Source of the DNA: Acidobacteriaceae bacterium
GTDB taxonomy: Bacteria > Acidobacteriota > Terriglobia > Terriglobales > Acidobacteriaceae
Length of the DNA stretch: 64,000 nt
Direction of reading: 5' to 3'
NCBI GenBank assembly: GCA_030041435.1
Contig: JASHNW010000085.1
Coordinates: forward strand, 115,516 to 179,515
A model generated the notes under the pieces. That model did not search any database. It was not told the origin of the DNA and saw only the letters and a list, made by a program, of their open reading frames with translations. Position 1 is the stretch's first letter; each line of letters opens with the position of its first letter. Below, one piece after another: positions 24,388-33,465 of this stretch. A program made the translations under genes and the position numbers.

Positions 24388-26460
24388 ATGCCCGCATTTG
24401 GCAGTTTTTCGCTCCTCGTGGCGCTCGTGCTCAGCGCGTACAGCCTGCTGGCCGGCGCCGTCGCCCTCCGCATGCTGGCCACCGGCAACCGTGTCGCCGT
24501 TTCTCCCGAGCGACTCGCGGAAACCGCTCGCCGCGCCGGAATCGGCAGCTTCGTCGCCGCCACGTGCGCCGCCTTTGCGCTGGTCTGGGCCGCCTTCACC
24601 AACGACTTCTCCGTCGCCTATATCGCGGAGCACTCCAATCGCGCCCTCGACATCAAATACAAGTTCGCCGCGCTGTGGTCCGGCCAGGAAGGCTCCCTGC
24701 TCCTGTGGGCGTGGCTGCTCACCGCCTACGGATTCGTCCTGCGCGTCCGTCACAAGGTCGATGTCACCCTCACCGCCTACGCTTCCACCATCCTCGCCGG
24801 CATTCAGGTCTTCTTCTTCCTCCTGATCAACTTCCCGGCGACGCCTTTTTCCCTGGTGCAGGGCCCGGTTCCTCCCGACGGCAACGGCCTCAATCCCCTT
24901 TTGCAATACGCGGAGATGGTCATCCACCCGCCCATGCTGTACCTGGGCTATGTCGGCTTCAGCGTGCCCTTCGCCTTCGCCCTCGGCGCGCTTATGATGC
25001 GCTATCCCGGCGAGAAGTGGATTCACATCACCCGCCGCTGGACCATGGTCACCTGGCTCTTCCTCACCGTCGGCATCTTCCTCGGCATGCACTGGGCCTA
25101 TAACGTCCTCGGCTGGGGCGGCTACTGGGGCTGGGATCCCGTCGAGAACGCCTCCCTCATGCCCTGGCTCACCGGCACCGCCTTCCTGCACTCCGTCATG
25201 ATGCAGGAGAAGCGCGGCATGATGAAGTCCTGGAACGTCTGGCTCATCTTCTCTACCTTCCTGCTCGCCATTCTCGGCACCCTGCTCACGCGCTCGGGAC
25301 TGGTCAGTTCCGTCCACGCCTTCGCCCAGTCCCCCATTGGCACCTGGTTCTGGGTCTTCTTCGTCATCGTTCTTGCCATCTGCATCTTCACCTACATCCT
25401 GAACCGCGACCACCTCAAATCCGAGCATCATCTGGAATCGCTCGTCTCCCGCGAATCGAGCTTCCTCTTCAATAACCTCGTCCTGCTGGTCGCCTGCCTC
25501 ACCATCCTGTGGGGAACCTTTTACCCCGTCCTTTCGGAGTTCTTCCAGGGCCAGAAGGCCACGCTCGTCGGCGCGTATTACAACGTCATCGCCGTCCCCA
25601 TCGGCGTCTTCCTTCTGTTCCTGACCGGCATCGGCCCGCTCCTCGCCTGGCGCAGCACCTCCATGCGCAGTATCCGGAAGAACTTCGTTACCCCCTCCAT
25701 CGCCGCGCTGGTGGTGGCCATCGGTGTGATCCCCTTCGGCGTTCACCCCTGGACCATCGTCACCGCCGGCGAGCAGGGCAGCTTCTATGCGTGGATCACC
25801 TTCACCCTCGCGGCTTTCGTCGTCACGGCCATTTTTGCCGAGTTCTTTCGCGGCGCCCGCGTCATCCAGGGCCACACCGGCCGCAGCCTGCTCGGCTCCG
25901 TCGTCCAGCTCACCCGCCGCAACACCCGCCGCTACGGCGGCTACCTCGTTCACTTCGGCGTGGTCCTCATCTTCATCGGAATCTCCGGTCAGGCCTTCAA
26001 CCAGAGCAAAGAGATGACCATGAGCTTCCGGCAGAGCATGACCATCGGACCCTACCGCATCCAGTGCATGGACTTCTCCCAGGACTCGAACGCGAACTAC
26101 GACACCGAATTCGCGCTCCTCGACGTCTACCGCAACGGCCACAAGGTGACACGCCTCGCGCCTGAGCTGCGCCTCTACGCCGCCAGCCAGCAGCCCCTCA
26201 CCGTCGTGGCCAACCATTCCACGCCGGCCTGGGACCTCTACGTCATCTACGCCGGCAAGGATGCGGCCACCGGCCAGCCCGTCATCAAGGCTTTCCTCAA
26301 TCCGCTGGTGATGTGGATCTGGATCGGCGTGCTGATCACCATCCTCGGCACCGGTATCGCGCTCATCCCCAACCTGAGTGCCGCGCTCGCCGCGCAGCGC
26401 AGCCGCGTCACGGCCGCGATTCCTGAAGAGGTAGTTACCGCGGGAAAGGCAGGCGACTGA
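24388..26460 (+). CDS. ccmF: Cytochrome c-type biogenesis protein CcmF
   Basis: The 690-residue protein has about 15 membrane helices. The tryptophan-rich heme-handling signature WGGYWGWDPVENASLMPWL is present, together with conserved histidines (for example VIHPPMLYLGYVG). CcmF forms the System I heme lyase with CcmH/CcmI and joins heme to CxxCH apocytochromes in the periplasm. Its TGA overlaps the ccmH ATG by one base (TGATG), then ccmI-like and a beta-domain gene follow, so this is one operon. CcmA-E and CcmG are not in the window and must be elsewhere. The divergent tetraheme cytochrome is an obvious client. Confidence 0.96.
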   Translation: MPAFGSFSLLVALVLSAYSLLAGAVALRMLATGNRVAVSPERLAETARRAGIGSFVAATCAAFALVWAAFTNDFSVAYIAEHSNRALDIKYKFAALWSGQEGSLLLWAWLLTAYGFVLRVRHKVDVTLTAYASTILAGIQVFFFLLINFPATPFSLVQGPVPPDGNGLNPLLQYAEMVIHPPMLYLGYVGFSVPFAFALGALMMRYPGEKWIHITRRWTMVTWLFLTVGIFLGMHWAYNVLGWGGYWGWDPVENASLMPWLTGTAFLHSVMMQEKRGMMKSWNVWLIFSTFLLAILGTLLTRSGLVSSVHAFAQSPIGTWFWVFFVIVLAICIFTYILNRDHLKSEHHLESLVSRESSFLFNNLVLLVACLTILWGTFYPVLSEFFQGQKATLVGAYYNVIAVPIGVFLLFLTGIGPLLAWRSTSMRSIRKNFVTPSIAALVVAIGVIPFGVHPWTIVTAGEQGSFYAWITFTLAAFVVTAIFAEFFRGARVIQGHTGRSLLGSVVQLTRRNTRRYGGYLVHFGVVLIFIGISGQAFNQSKEMTMSFRQSMTIGPYRIQCMDFSQDSNANYDTEFALLDVYRNGHKVTRLAPELRLYAASQQPLTVVANHSTPAWDLYVIYAGKDAATGQPVIKAFLNPLVMWIWIGVLITILGTGIALIPNLSAALAAQRSRVTAAIPEEVVTAGKAGD

Positions 26461-26924
26461 TGAACCGGGTTACCCGTTTCGCCGTCCTCCCGCTGCTCGT
26501 CGTTCTCGCCGCCTTCACCCTCGGCTCGGCCGACACCTCGGCTCGTTTCGACCGCCTGGGCCATAAGCTCATGTGCGCCTGCGGCTGCAATCAGGAGCTG
26601 CTCGCCTGCGACCACGTCGGCTGCCCCAACCTCGCCCAGGAAACGGCCGAGCTCACCGCCGCCGTCGCCCGCGGCGACAGCGACACCGCCATCCTCGAGG
26701 CTTTCCAGGCCGAATACGGACCCACCGTCCTCGCCGCTCCATGGCTGACGAAATTCAATATCCTCGCGTGGGTTGTGCCGCCCGCGCTGCTCCTCCTCGG
26801 ACTCGGCGGCACCATCCTCCTCGTCCGCAAGTGGAGACTCCGCACCGTCCCCATGCCCGCCATCGCGCAGGACACGCACTCGAAGGAAATCCGCGAACGC
26901 ATACGACGGGAGACAGAATTATGA
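26460..26924 (+). CDS. ccmH: Cytochrome c biogenesis protein CcmH (CcmH/CycL/NrfF family)
   Basis: The 154-residue protein has a signal peptide, a short periplasmic three-helix domain and a C-terminal membrane helix (WVVPPALLLLGLGGTILLV). The thiol motif is KLMCACGCNQELLACDHVGC: the usual LRCxxCQ is replaced by a CxCGC variant with extra cysteines, as seen in other acidobacterial homologues to my recollection. CcmH reduces apocytochrome thiols before heme ligation. It overlaps ccmF by one base and the next gene by four bases. Confidence 0.9.
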   Translation: MNRVTRFAVLPLLVVLAAFTLGSADTSARFDRLGHKLMCACGCNQELLACDHVGCPNLAQETAELTAAVARGDSDTAILEAFQAEYGPTVLAAPWLTKFNILAWVVPPALLLLGLGGTILLVRKWRLRTVPMPAIAQDTHSKEIRERIRRETEL

Positions 26925-27229
26925 GCACCATCGCCTCCGGCCTTCTCCTCATCGGCCTTTTCCTCTACGTCTTCTGGCCCGATCCCAACGCCGAAGCGCA
27001 GCGCAACAAGACGCGCCTCGAATACCTGCGCGAGCGCCGCGACAACCTCTACGACAACCTGCGCGACCTCAACTTCGAATACCGCGCCGGCAAATATCCT
27101 GAGGAGGATTACGCCGCGCAGCGCGCCGCTCTTGAAAACGAGGCAGCCGAGACCGTGGCTGAAATCGATCTGCTCGAGACGCAGACCCTCGCCGCGCCCC
27201 TTTCCGCCGCGCACCACTCCACTTTGTAG
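26921..27229 (+). CDS. Small CcmI-like membrane protein
   Basis: The protein has 102 residues: one N-terminal membrane helix (LLLIGLFLYVFW) then a charged helical tail with YLRERRDNLYDNLRDLNFEY and KYPEEDYAAQRAALENEA. This matches the N-terminal coiled-coil portion of CcmI/CycH, without the periplasmic TPR half. It overlaps the ccmH stop (ATGA). It probably takes the CcmI scaffold role in the heme lyase complex, an inference from position and shape. Confidence 0.8.
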   Translation: MSTIASGLLLIGLFLYVFWPDPNAEAQRNKTRLEYLRERRDNLYDNLRDLNFEYRAGKYPEEDYAAQRAALENEAAETVAEIDLLETQTLAAPLSAAHHSTL

Positions 27230-27240
27230 ACAGGAAACCT

Positions 27241-28605
27241 ATGAAGCCCCTCTGTCAGCTCGCCCTTGCCGTCGCCCTCGCTGTGCCGGTTTCTCTCTCC
27301 GCTGCCACCATCTCCGGCACCGTCACCGACCGCACCACCAACAAGCCCGCGGCCGGCGACACCGTCGTCCTGCTCGATCTCGCCCAGGGCATGCAGGAGT
27401 CGGCGCGCACCACCGCCGACAAGAGCGGGCACTATTCCTTCACCGTGCCGGACAGCAACGGCATGCACCTGATCCGCGTCGAGCACCAGAAGGCTTCCTA
27501 CTACGGCTCCGTCCCGCCCAACACCAGCACCGTCGATGTCGACGTATTCGACGTGGCCCCCAAAGTCGACGGCGTCCATATCTACGCCGATGTCTCCCGC
27601 ATCGAGACCAACCCGCAGGGCCTTTCCGTCACCGAGAGCTGGTTCATCCGCAACGAATCGAAGCCGCCCCGCACGCAGTTCGGTCCGCAGGCCTTTACTT
27701 TCTTTCTTCCCGCCGGCGCGGTGCTGGAAGGCTCGACGGCAACCGGTCCCGGCGGCATGCCTCTTTCCGATTCGCCCGTTCCTCTGGGCGACAAGGATCA
27801 CTACGCCTTCCTGTTTCCCGTGCGTCCCGGCGAAACCCGCTTCCAGGTCGGGTACCACCTTCCCTACAGCGGCAGTCTCGCCCTCCAGGCCCGCGATTCC
27901 ATGCCCGCCGACAATGTCGCCATCATGCTGCCCAAGAGCATGAGCTTCAGCGGAACCGCCTTCCAGCCCCTGCCCGCCGACGCTAACGAGCCCGGCGTCA
28001 ACACCTGGCTCGCCACCAACGTGCAGCCCGGCAATGCCGTTGCCTTCACCGTCTCCGGCACCGGCTCCATGCCCCGCGAACAACAGGCACCGGGGGCCGC
28101 TGCGCAGGGAATGGTGGCGTCCGATCAGTCCGGCCAGGCCGGCCCCGACCAGGCCGCTCAGGGTGGGGCTCAGCCCGATGCCAACCGCCCCGGCGGCGGC
28201 CTCGCCAACCCCATCGATACGCCTGACCCGCTCAACAAATACAAGGGTTGGATTCTCAGCGGACTCGGCCTCGCCCTGGTCATCGCGGCAGCCTTCCTGC
28301 TCCGTGCCAAACCAGGTCAACAGGCCGCTGTGGCCGGCGCAGCTGCCGCACCCGCCGGTCTGCCGGCCCCGGTTGCATCTGCTTCGGCAACGGTCCGGCA
28401 TGCGCCCGCGGTGTCCGTGGCAACGGCGCAGAACGGCGCAGGCCAGAAAGGCGCACTGCTCGCCGCGCTCAAGGAGGAGCTCTTCTCGCTCGAAACCGAG
28501 CGTGTGGAGGGAAAGCTGACCGAATCGGAATACGCGGAGCTGAAGTCCGCTTTTGAAGTCGTGCTGCGCCGCGCTCTGGCCCGCGAAACCGTTGCCACCC
28601 GCTGA
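27241..28605 (+). CDS. Exported carboxypeptidase-regulatory-like protein of the ccm operon
   Basis: The 454-residue protein has a signal peptide ending near LSAA. Residues 22-100 are a CarboxypepD-regulatory-like beta-domain (ISGTVTDRTTNKPAAGDTVV). A second beta-rich region (about 115-280) carries GFQVGYHLPYSG-like strands, followed by a Pro/Gly/Gln-rich linker, one membrane helix (about 337-355) and a cytoplasmic tail with an Ala-rich stretch. The last ~45 residues, ELFSLETERVEGKLTESEYAE, resemble a SHOCT-like or CcmI-like helix. It follows the ccmI-like gene by 12 bp, so it is in the same operon; a scaffold or stress role in cytochrome maturation is possible but unproven. Confidence 0.75.
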   Translation: MKPLCQLALAVALAVPVSLSAATISGTVTDRTTNKPAAGDTVVLLDLAQGMQESARTTADKSGHYSFTVPDSNGMHLIRVEHQKASYYGSVPPNTSTVDVDVFDVAPKVDGVHIYADVSRIETNPQGLSVTESWFIRNESKPPRTQFGPQAFTFFLPAGAVLEGSTATGPGGMPLSDSPVPLGDKDHYAFLFPVRPGETRFQVGYHLPYSGSLALQARDSMPADNVAIMLPKSMSFSGTAFQPLPADANEPGVNTWLATNVQPGNAVAFTVSGTGSMPREQQAPGAAAQGMVASDQSGQAGPDQAAQGGAQPDANRPGGGLANPIDTPDPLNKYKGWILSGLGLALVIAAAFLLRAKPGQQAAVAGAAAAPAGLPAPVASASATVRHAPAVSVATAQNGAGQKGALLAALKEELFSLETERVEGKLTESEYAELKSAFEVVLRRALARETVATR

Positions 28606-28642
28606 CCGCCGTGCTCTGCCTGCAGCCTTAAGGGACTAAACC

Positions 28643-28756
28643 TTACGCGCTGAACCACGTCAGCAGCAGAATCAGCGCCGCCGCCGCTGCTGCTATCCGG
28701 TACACATACTCCTGCGTCTGGCTGGTGCGCTGTGCCTTGCTGACCCCAGTCTCCAT
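28643..28756 (-). CDS. Putative 37-residue tail-anchored membrane protein
   Basis: The frame reads METGVSKAQRTSQTQEYVYR and then a run of alanines, isoleucine and leucines ending in TWFSA and a stop. A polar N-terminus with a single C-terminal hydrophobic helix (about 21-36) is the layout of small bacterial membrane proteins. No Shine-Dalgarno of quality is visible, so coding is uncertain. The rest of 28606-28971 holds a possible -35-like TTGACA (about 28823) and nothing else recognisable. Confidence 0.4.
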   Translation of the reverse strand: METGVSKAQRTSQTQEYVYRIAAAAAALILLLTWFSA

Positions 28757-28971
28757 GCGCGGCCTCGCAATAAGAAAACTGCTGCCTGCTTAGACTCCAA
28801 TATCGGCACATCCGATGCGGACTTGACAAGGTTTTTCTCGACACGGGCCGGTAACGTCACCCATGCGTCACTCCACCGGGGAGGACTGGGCGTTGAGGAC
28901 CGGAAAGGTTTGACAGGGAACTGAAAGCTGAACCGCCTGCGAGCCCTCAGCTGCCGGCTCAGGCTGCTTCC

Positions 28972-29355
28972 TCACGCCGTTTTCGCGATCGGCTCCATGA
29001 GCAGCGTGCGCACCAGATCGAGCAAGTCATCCGGCGGCAATGGCTTGAGCCGAAAGGTGACCTCGAGCCCCTCGTACGCCTCCTCGGCGTCGGCCAACCC
29101 GCTCAGCACCAGTACGGGCATGCGCGGAAACAGTCTCCGCAGCTCCGCCACGAATTCCGGCCCCTGGATGCCTGGCATCAGATGATCGGTAATCACCAGC
29201 CGCACCGGCCGCGCCGGCGTCGTCCCGGCCAGCATCTGGAGAGCCTGGTCCCCGCTGCACGCAACCATGACGCTGCGTCCGGACCGAGTGAGGATGGCTT
29301 TGCGGGTGGCTGCCTGAATAGCATTGTCGTCCACCAGCAGGATGTCGGCTGTCAT
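28972..29355 (-). CDS. Single-domain response regulator (receiver only)
   Basis: The 127-residue protein is a complete CheY-like receiver: acidic pair Asp9-Asp10, phospho-acceptor Asp57 in LVITDHLMPG, conserved Ser at VLVLSG and Lys104 in FRLKPL. There is no output domain, so it would work through protein-protein contacts, as CheY-like or phosphorelay intermediates do. No histidine kinase is adjacent. Downstream is the ccm operon on the other strand; upstream is the terminator of the Oar-like gene. Confidence 0.9.
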   Translation of the reverse strand: MTADILLVDDNAIQAATRKAILTRSGRSVMVACSGDQALQMLAGTTPARPVRLVITDHLMPGIQGPEFVAELRRLFPRMPVLVLSGLADAEEAYEGLEVTFRLKPLPPDDLLDLVRTLLMEPIAKTA

Positions 29356-29595
29356 TGAATTAGGTGATTCCTCATGCCTGATAATGGTTGCCCGCCCTGG
29401 AAAACGATTTCACCCTGAGCCCATCGGGTTCTCATCGCGTCTCCAGCCATCGCACGGCAGCCTGGCGCAAAGGACAGAAAACCCCGTAGAAAATCTTTTT
29501 ACTCCTGCTTCATGTGGAAAACAAATCACCCGGCCGCACCATGCAGAATGCTCCATCCGTGTCATCGTGCGCCTTGCCTGGCCGGCCAGGAAAAC

Positions 29596-29624
29596 AAAAG
29601 GCGGAGGCCGAAGCCTCCGCCTTT
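29596..29624 (-). terminator. Intrinsic terminator of the first Oar-like receptor gene
   Basis: On the minus strand AAAGGCGGAGGC pairs with GCCTCCGCCTTT around a short loop, followed by TGTTTT. It lies about 22 bp past the receptor stop codon. Confidence 0.8.
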
Positions 29625-29645
29625 GTTCTTACTGCTGAATTCAGC

Positions 29646-32600
29646 TTAGAAGGTGATCTTGCCCTTCAGTTGAATGATGCGTGGATCCGCGTCGGCGCCC
29701 AGGAACGCTCCGAACACGCTGGTCGGCGTGCTCACGTCGCTCTGGATCAGGCCGAAGGCCGGGTTGCTGGCGTCAAACGTCGGCTGCGCAAAGTTCGTGT
29801 GGTTCAGGACGTTGTACGCCTGAGCTCCAACCTGGAACAGCCCCGATTCCAGCCCCGGAATCTTGAAGCCCTTCAGCAGGCTGAGATCGGTGTTGAAGTA
29901 GTGCGGTCCGGTGAACTGGTTGCGGCGCTGGTAGCCGGGATCGCCAAAACCCGTGATAGCGGCGAAGTCCGAACCACTGGTTCCGATTGTCGCTCCCATG
30001 CACGGCGTTTTGGTCGCCGACTTGCCGCACGTGTGCGAAGGAGTGCCCACGATGTCGGCATACACCGGGCCGAAGTCGTTATAGCTGTTCAACCCACCGG
30101 CCTGCGCGCCGTCCGTCACGCTGAAGGGGAATCCAGAGTGCCAGAAGATCGTCCCGCCAACCTGCCACTGATCGGTCAGCAGCTTCGGACCGCCGAAATA
30201 CGGAACATGAATCAGATAATTGCCGTTCATGTTGTGCCGGATATCGTAGTCCGCGTTGCCGTAGTTGTACTGCGCCAGGTTGAACGGATTCACGGGATTG
30301 ATGGCATTGAATCCAAACGGCAGAATGCCGCCATTCGAGATTTCGTCCAGCGCATGGCTCCAGGAGTAGTTGATCCCCGCCGTCACGTACTTCGACTCGT
30401 TTTTCACCCCCGCCAGCAGGCCGTGGTAGTTCGAACTGGCCACGCTCTGCACTTCCGTCACTTCCGCAAATTCGGGAAGCGCCGGAGCCGCGGGCGCGCC
30501 CGTGAACGAGCTGGCCGGCTGGAACATGTTCACGCCGTTATCTTCCACCGGCTCGTGGTAGCCGTGGTTGCCCACGTAGCCGATCGTGAAGCTCGTATGG
30601 TTGCCCATCTGCTGCTCCCACTGCAGACTCCACTCCTCATACGTCGGGTAGTGGATGTTTGCATCCGGGTTGAACAGGTTCGGCACAGTGAAGCTCGAGT
30701 TAGCTTTCCCGATGGAATTGGCACTGCCTCCCGAGGCATAGCCGCTGACAAACGCCGCGTTCGTTGCGGCCAGCGCGTTTCCGAAATATCCGGACTGCGA
30801 CGGATCGTCCGGAGAGAACAGGTTCACGAATTCCGGATTCAGCGGAGCATTGTTCAGCAGCGAATCCGCGATCGTCGCCGGGAAGACGTCGGTGAACAAC
30901 CCGAAGCCGCCGCGGATGACCGTGTGATCGTGGCCCGCCGGCGAGAACGTAAAGCCCACGCGCGGATCGATGGTGAACTTCTGCAGATTGGTAAACGCAT
31001 CCCTCTTGCCGCTGATCAGCACGCTGTTGTAGGCGGTATTCAGAGTGTCCGGAACATTGTTATAGCTGCTGTTCAGATACGCGAAGCAGTTGATCACGCA
31101 CACCGGGTTCGAGTTGTGCTCCACGCGCACGCCCGCCGTCACCTGGAAGTTCGGCGTCATCTTCCACTGGTCCTGCCCGTAGAAGCCGAGGTTGTAGGTG
31201 CGAATCGGCACCTTCAGATGCAGCGGGAAGTTCTGCACGCCTTCCAGCATGAGGCCCCCGCTGAAGAGATCCAACCCGCCAAACGGTCCCTCCGCCGCGC
31301 CGTACTCCGCTCCCAGCGGGAAGTTCGTCAGCACGCCCAGATCGGCATCCGTCACGTCGTCGCGCTTGAACAGCATGCCCAAGGCCAGCGTGTGCTTGCC
31401 GTGCGTCCAGCTCACGTCGTCGTTGACCTGATACTGCGTTACGTCGCGTCCTTCCGGCCACGCATCTTCAGAGTTCGCCAGATTGGAAAACGAACCGTCG
31501 ATGAAATCCAGATCGTACGGGAAGGCCGCCAGGGCGTTCGCCGTGTTATCGCTCAGGAAGTACGCGCTGTACCACGTGCCCGACAGGATGAACTGGTTCA
31601 CGAGGTTCGGCGTGAAGGTGTGCGTCTCTTCCATCTGACCTTCGTAGTCAGGCTGATCGCTCTGCGCATTGAAGACCGAGTTGATGGGATCCACATACGT
31701 CGGCTGCACGCCGTGGTCGTATTTGAAGTGGATAAACGCGCTGTCGTTCGGCCCGAACTTCTGGTCCAGACGTCCCGTCGCCAGCACTTCCGCCAGATGG
31801 TTCTTCGGGCCTTCCTGCAGGTAGTTCGAGTAGGCCGTGGCGGCTGGAAAGTCGGTGAACATCGTATCCGTTCCGGCATTCAGATCGAGGCAGCCGGAAG
31901 GTTGATTGGCCAGCGTAGCCGTCGCCGAGCAGGGCCCGGAACCGGTCATGCCGAAGGCCGTCGCCGACGCGGCCCGCGGTGCATTGTTAAACAGCGCGAA
32001 CGCTTTCTTGTAAAAGTTGCACTCCGAGCTGTTCCCATTGAAATAGAGGAAGCTCGAATTGTTGTCGCAGTTTCCATCGTTGCCCAGCACACTGGGGTTC
32101 GTGATCACATACGCCGTCGTGCCGGAAACCGTTTGCGTCCCATATGTGCCCGCCGGGTTCATCTGGTACAGCGCGCTCGGCAGAAACGTTGGATCCACCG
32201 GTGAGGTCACAAAACGCAACCCTTCGTAGTTCACAAAGAAGAACGTCTTGTCCCTCCTGATCGGGCCGCCGCCGCCCAGTCCCCACTGGTTCGCGTTCGC
32301 GTAGGGCTCCGGCGCATGCGTATTGTTGTTGAACCAGTCGTTGGCCTCCATGTCGCTGTTCGCCCAGTAGTACAGTGCGTCGCCATGAAACTGGTTGGTC
32401 CCGGATCGCGTCGTGATGTTCTCCTGCACCCCGCCCAGCGCTCCGTACTGCGCGCTGTAGGCGTTGGCCACCACGTTCACTTCGTCCACATCGTTCGACC
32501 CCAGCAGCAGATTGCTCGGACCGGAGTTGTTCAGGTTCAGGAACGGATCGTTATCTTCCGCCCCGTTCACCGTAAAGTTATTGGACGTCGCCGGCAGTCC

Positions 32601-33164
32601 GAACGCAGACGTATTGCCATAGTGCATCTGCGTGTTCATCACCGCGCCCGCGGTCATGTTGATGTAGTAAGTAATATCGCCGCCCGGGTTGGGCAGGTTC
32701 TGTACCTGCTCCTGGGTAATCGTCGTCGAGATGTCCGAGTTCTCCGGCTGCAGCAGCGGCACCGTCGAGCCCAGCACCTGCACGGTGGTCGATCCCTTCG
32801 CCACCTGCAGCGCCACGGTCACCGTGGCCGTCTGCCCGATCGCCACAGCCGTCGTCTGCTGCACCGTTTGGAAGCCTGGGGCTGAAATCTTCACCGTGTA
32901 CTGCCCGGGCTGCAGCAGACCGATCTTGTAGTCCCCGGCTCCGCCGGTGGTCACCGTCTTCACCAGGCCCGTCCCGGTGTTGGTCGCCGTGACCGTCGCG
33001 CCGGGAATGGCCGCACCGCTCGGGTCGTTCACAGTTCCAGCGATATCGCCTGAGATCAGCGACTGCGCGGCTGCGGACCGCGGAATCGCCAGCATGATGG
33101 GTACTCCGAGGATCAGCAGCAGACAAGAGAAGCGCCGACCCCACGTCAGGGACGCTTGATACAT
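29646..33164 (-). CDS. Oar-like TonB-dependent outer-membrane receptor
   Basis: The protein is about 1,172 residues. GGAGG seven bases upstream fixes the start MYQASLTWGRRF; the signal peptide ends near AAAQS. An N-terminal carboxypeptidase-regulatory-like domain (about 35-115, GDIAGTVNDPSGAAIPGATV) is followed by a plug-like region (about 125-240) and a very long beta-barrel ending in the aromatic C-terminus GKITF used for BAM-dependent insertion. Acidobacteria carry many such Oar/TonB paralogues, thought to import plant-derived glycans or oligosaccharides or to take part in adhesion. Substrate is unknown. The second Oar-like gene lies 301 bp upstream with its own terminator, so transcription is separate. 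Confidence 0.9.
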   Translation of the reverse strand: MYQASLTWGRRFSCLLLILGVPIMLAIPRSAAAQSLISGDIAGTVNDPSGAAIPGATVTATNTGTGLVKTVTTGGAGDYKIGLLQPGQYTVKISAPGFQTVQQTTAVAIGQTATVTVALQVAKGSTTVQVLGSTVPLLQPENSDISTTITQEQVQNLPNPGGDITYYINMTAGAVMNTQMHYGNTSAFGLPATSNNFTVNGAEDNDPFLNLNNSGPSNLLLGSNDVDEVNVVANAYSAQYGALGGVQENITTRSGTNQFHGDALYYWANSDMEANDWFNNNTHAPEPYANANQWGLGGGGPIRRDKTFFFVNYEGLRFVTSPVDPTFLPSALYQMNPAGTYGTQTVSGTTAYVITNPSVLGNDGNCDNNSSFLYFNGNSSECNFYKKAFALFNNAPRAASATAFGMTGSGPCSATATLANQPSGCLDLNAGTDTMFTDFPAATAYSNYLQEGPKNHLAEVLATGRLDQKFGPNDSAFIHFKYDHGVQPTYVDPINSVFNAQSDQPDYEGQMEETHTFTPNLVNQFILSGTWYSAYFLSDNTANALAAFPYDLDFIDGSFSNLANSEDAWPEGRDVTQYQVNDDVSWTHGKHTLALGMLFKRDDVTDADLGVLTNFPLGAEYGAAEGPFGGLDLFSGGLMLEGVQNFPLHLKVPIRTYNLGFYGQDQWKMTPNFQVTAGVRVEHNSNPVCVINCFAYLNSSYNNVPDTLNTAYNSVLISGKRDAFTNLQKFTIDPRVGFTFSPAGHDHTVIRGGFGLFTDVFPATIADSLLNNAPLNPEFVNLFSPDDPSQSGYFGNALAATNAAFVSGYASGGSANSIGKANSSFTVPNLFNPDANIHYPTYEEWSLQWEQQMGNHTSFTIGYVGNHGYHEPVEDNGVNMFQPASSFTGAPAAPALPEFAEVTEVQSVASSNYHGLLAGVKNESKYVTAGINYSWSHALDEISNGGILPFGFNAINPVNPFNLAQYNYGNADYDIRHNMNGNYLIHVPYFGGPKLLTDQWQVGGTIFWHSGFPFSVTDGAQAGGLNSYNDFGPVYADIVGTPSHTCGKSATKTPCMGATIGTSGSDFAAITGFGDPGYQRRNQFTGPHYFNTDLSLLKGFKIPGLESGLFQVGAQAYNVLNHTNFAQPTFDASNPAFGLIQSDVSTPTSVFGAFLGADADPRIIQLKGKITF

Positions 33165-33369
33165 GACAACCTCCAAAACTGCTTCTTCAAACTTGTGCAC
33201 AGCAAAACGGATGAATGCAGGGCTGCAGAAGGGTAATGTTACACTTCATTAGCAATTGACCTGCCATCATGTTGGCCTGTAACTATAGTAGGATCAGGTA
33301 TTTGGAAGACTAACCAATCTCCCTTTTGCCGCTTCTCTCCAGAAAACTGTAGAGTTCAGGCAAAGCCTC

Positions 33370-33393
33370 CCGCTTTTGGAATTCCAAAAGCGG
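33370..33393. promoter_or_regulatory. Perfect 24-bp palindrome upstream of the first Oar-like gene
   Basis: CCGCTTTTGGAA is followed immediately by its exact reverse complement. It lies about 205 bp before the start of the downstream receptor gene, just past the terminator of the upstream one. The continuous dyad without a loop suggests a dimeric regulator site rather than a hairpin. The remaining gap 33165-33369 has an AT-rich promoter-like area near 33240-33300 but nothing more specific. Confidence 0.45.
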
Positions 33394-33405
33394 ACACTTT
33401 CTGCC

Positions 33406-33445
33406 CCAAAAAGCATGGGCGGAAGTCCGAAGACCTCCGCCCATG
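33406..33445 (-). terminator. Intrinsic terminator of the second Oar-like receptor gene
   Basis: On the minus strand a 14-bp stem (CATGGGCGGA... with one mismatch) closes a short loop and is followed by GCTTTTTGGGG. It lies about 20 bp beyond the stop codon of the receptor ending at 33466. Confidence 0.75.
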
Positions 33446-33465
33446 CGATGCCGGCACCCTGCCGG

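Noticed and set aside
24304..26217. 637-codon open frame antisense to ccmF
   Set aside because: Composition artefact (Glu/Gly/Asp-rich), no homology, and it lies wholly opposite a secure ccmF.
28820..28970. Possible tRNA or small RNA in the gap before the receiver gene
   Set aside because: No cloverleaf, T-loop GTTCGAnTC or CCA end could be found; only a -35-like hexamer is present.
29514..32204. 896-codon open frame antisense to the first Oar-like gene
   Set aside because: Arg/Val/His-rich shadow translation without domains; the receptor on the minus strand is certain.
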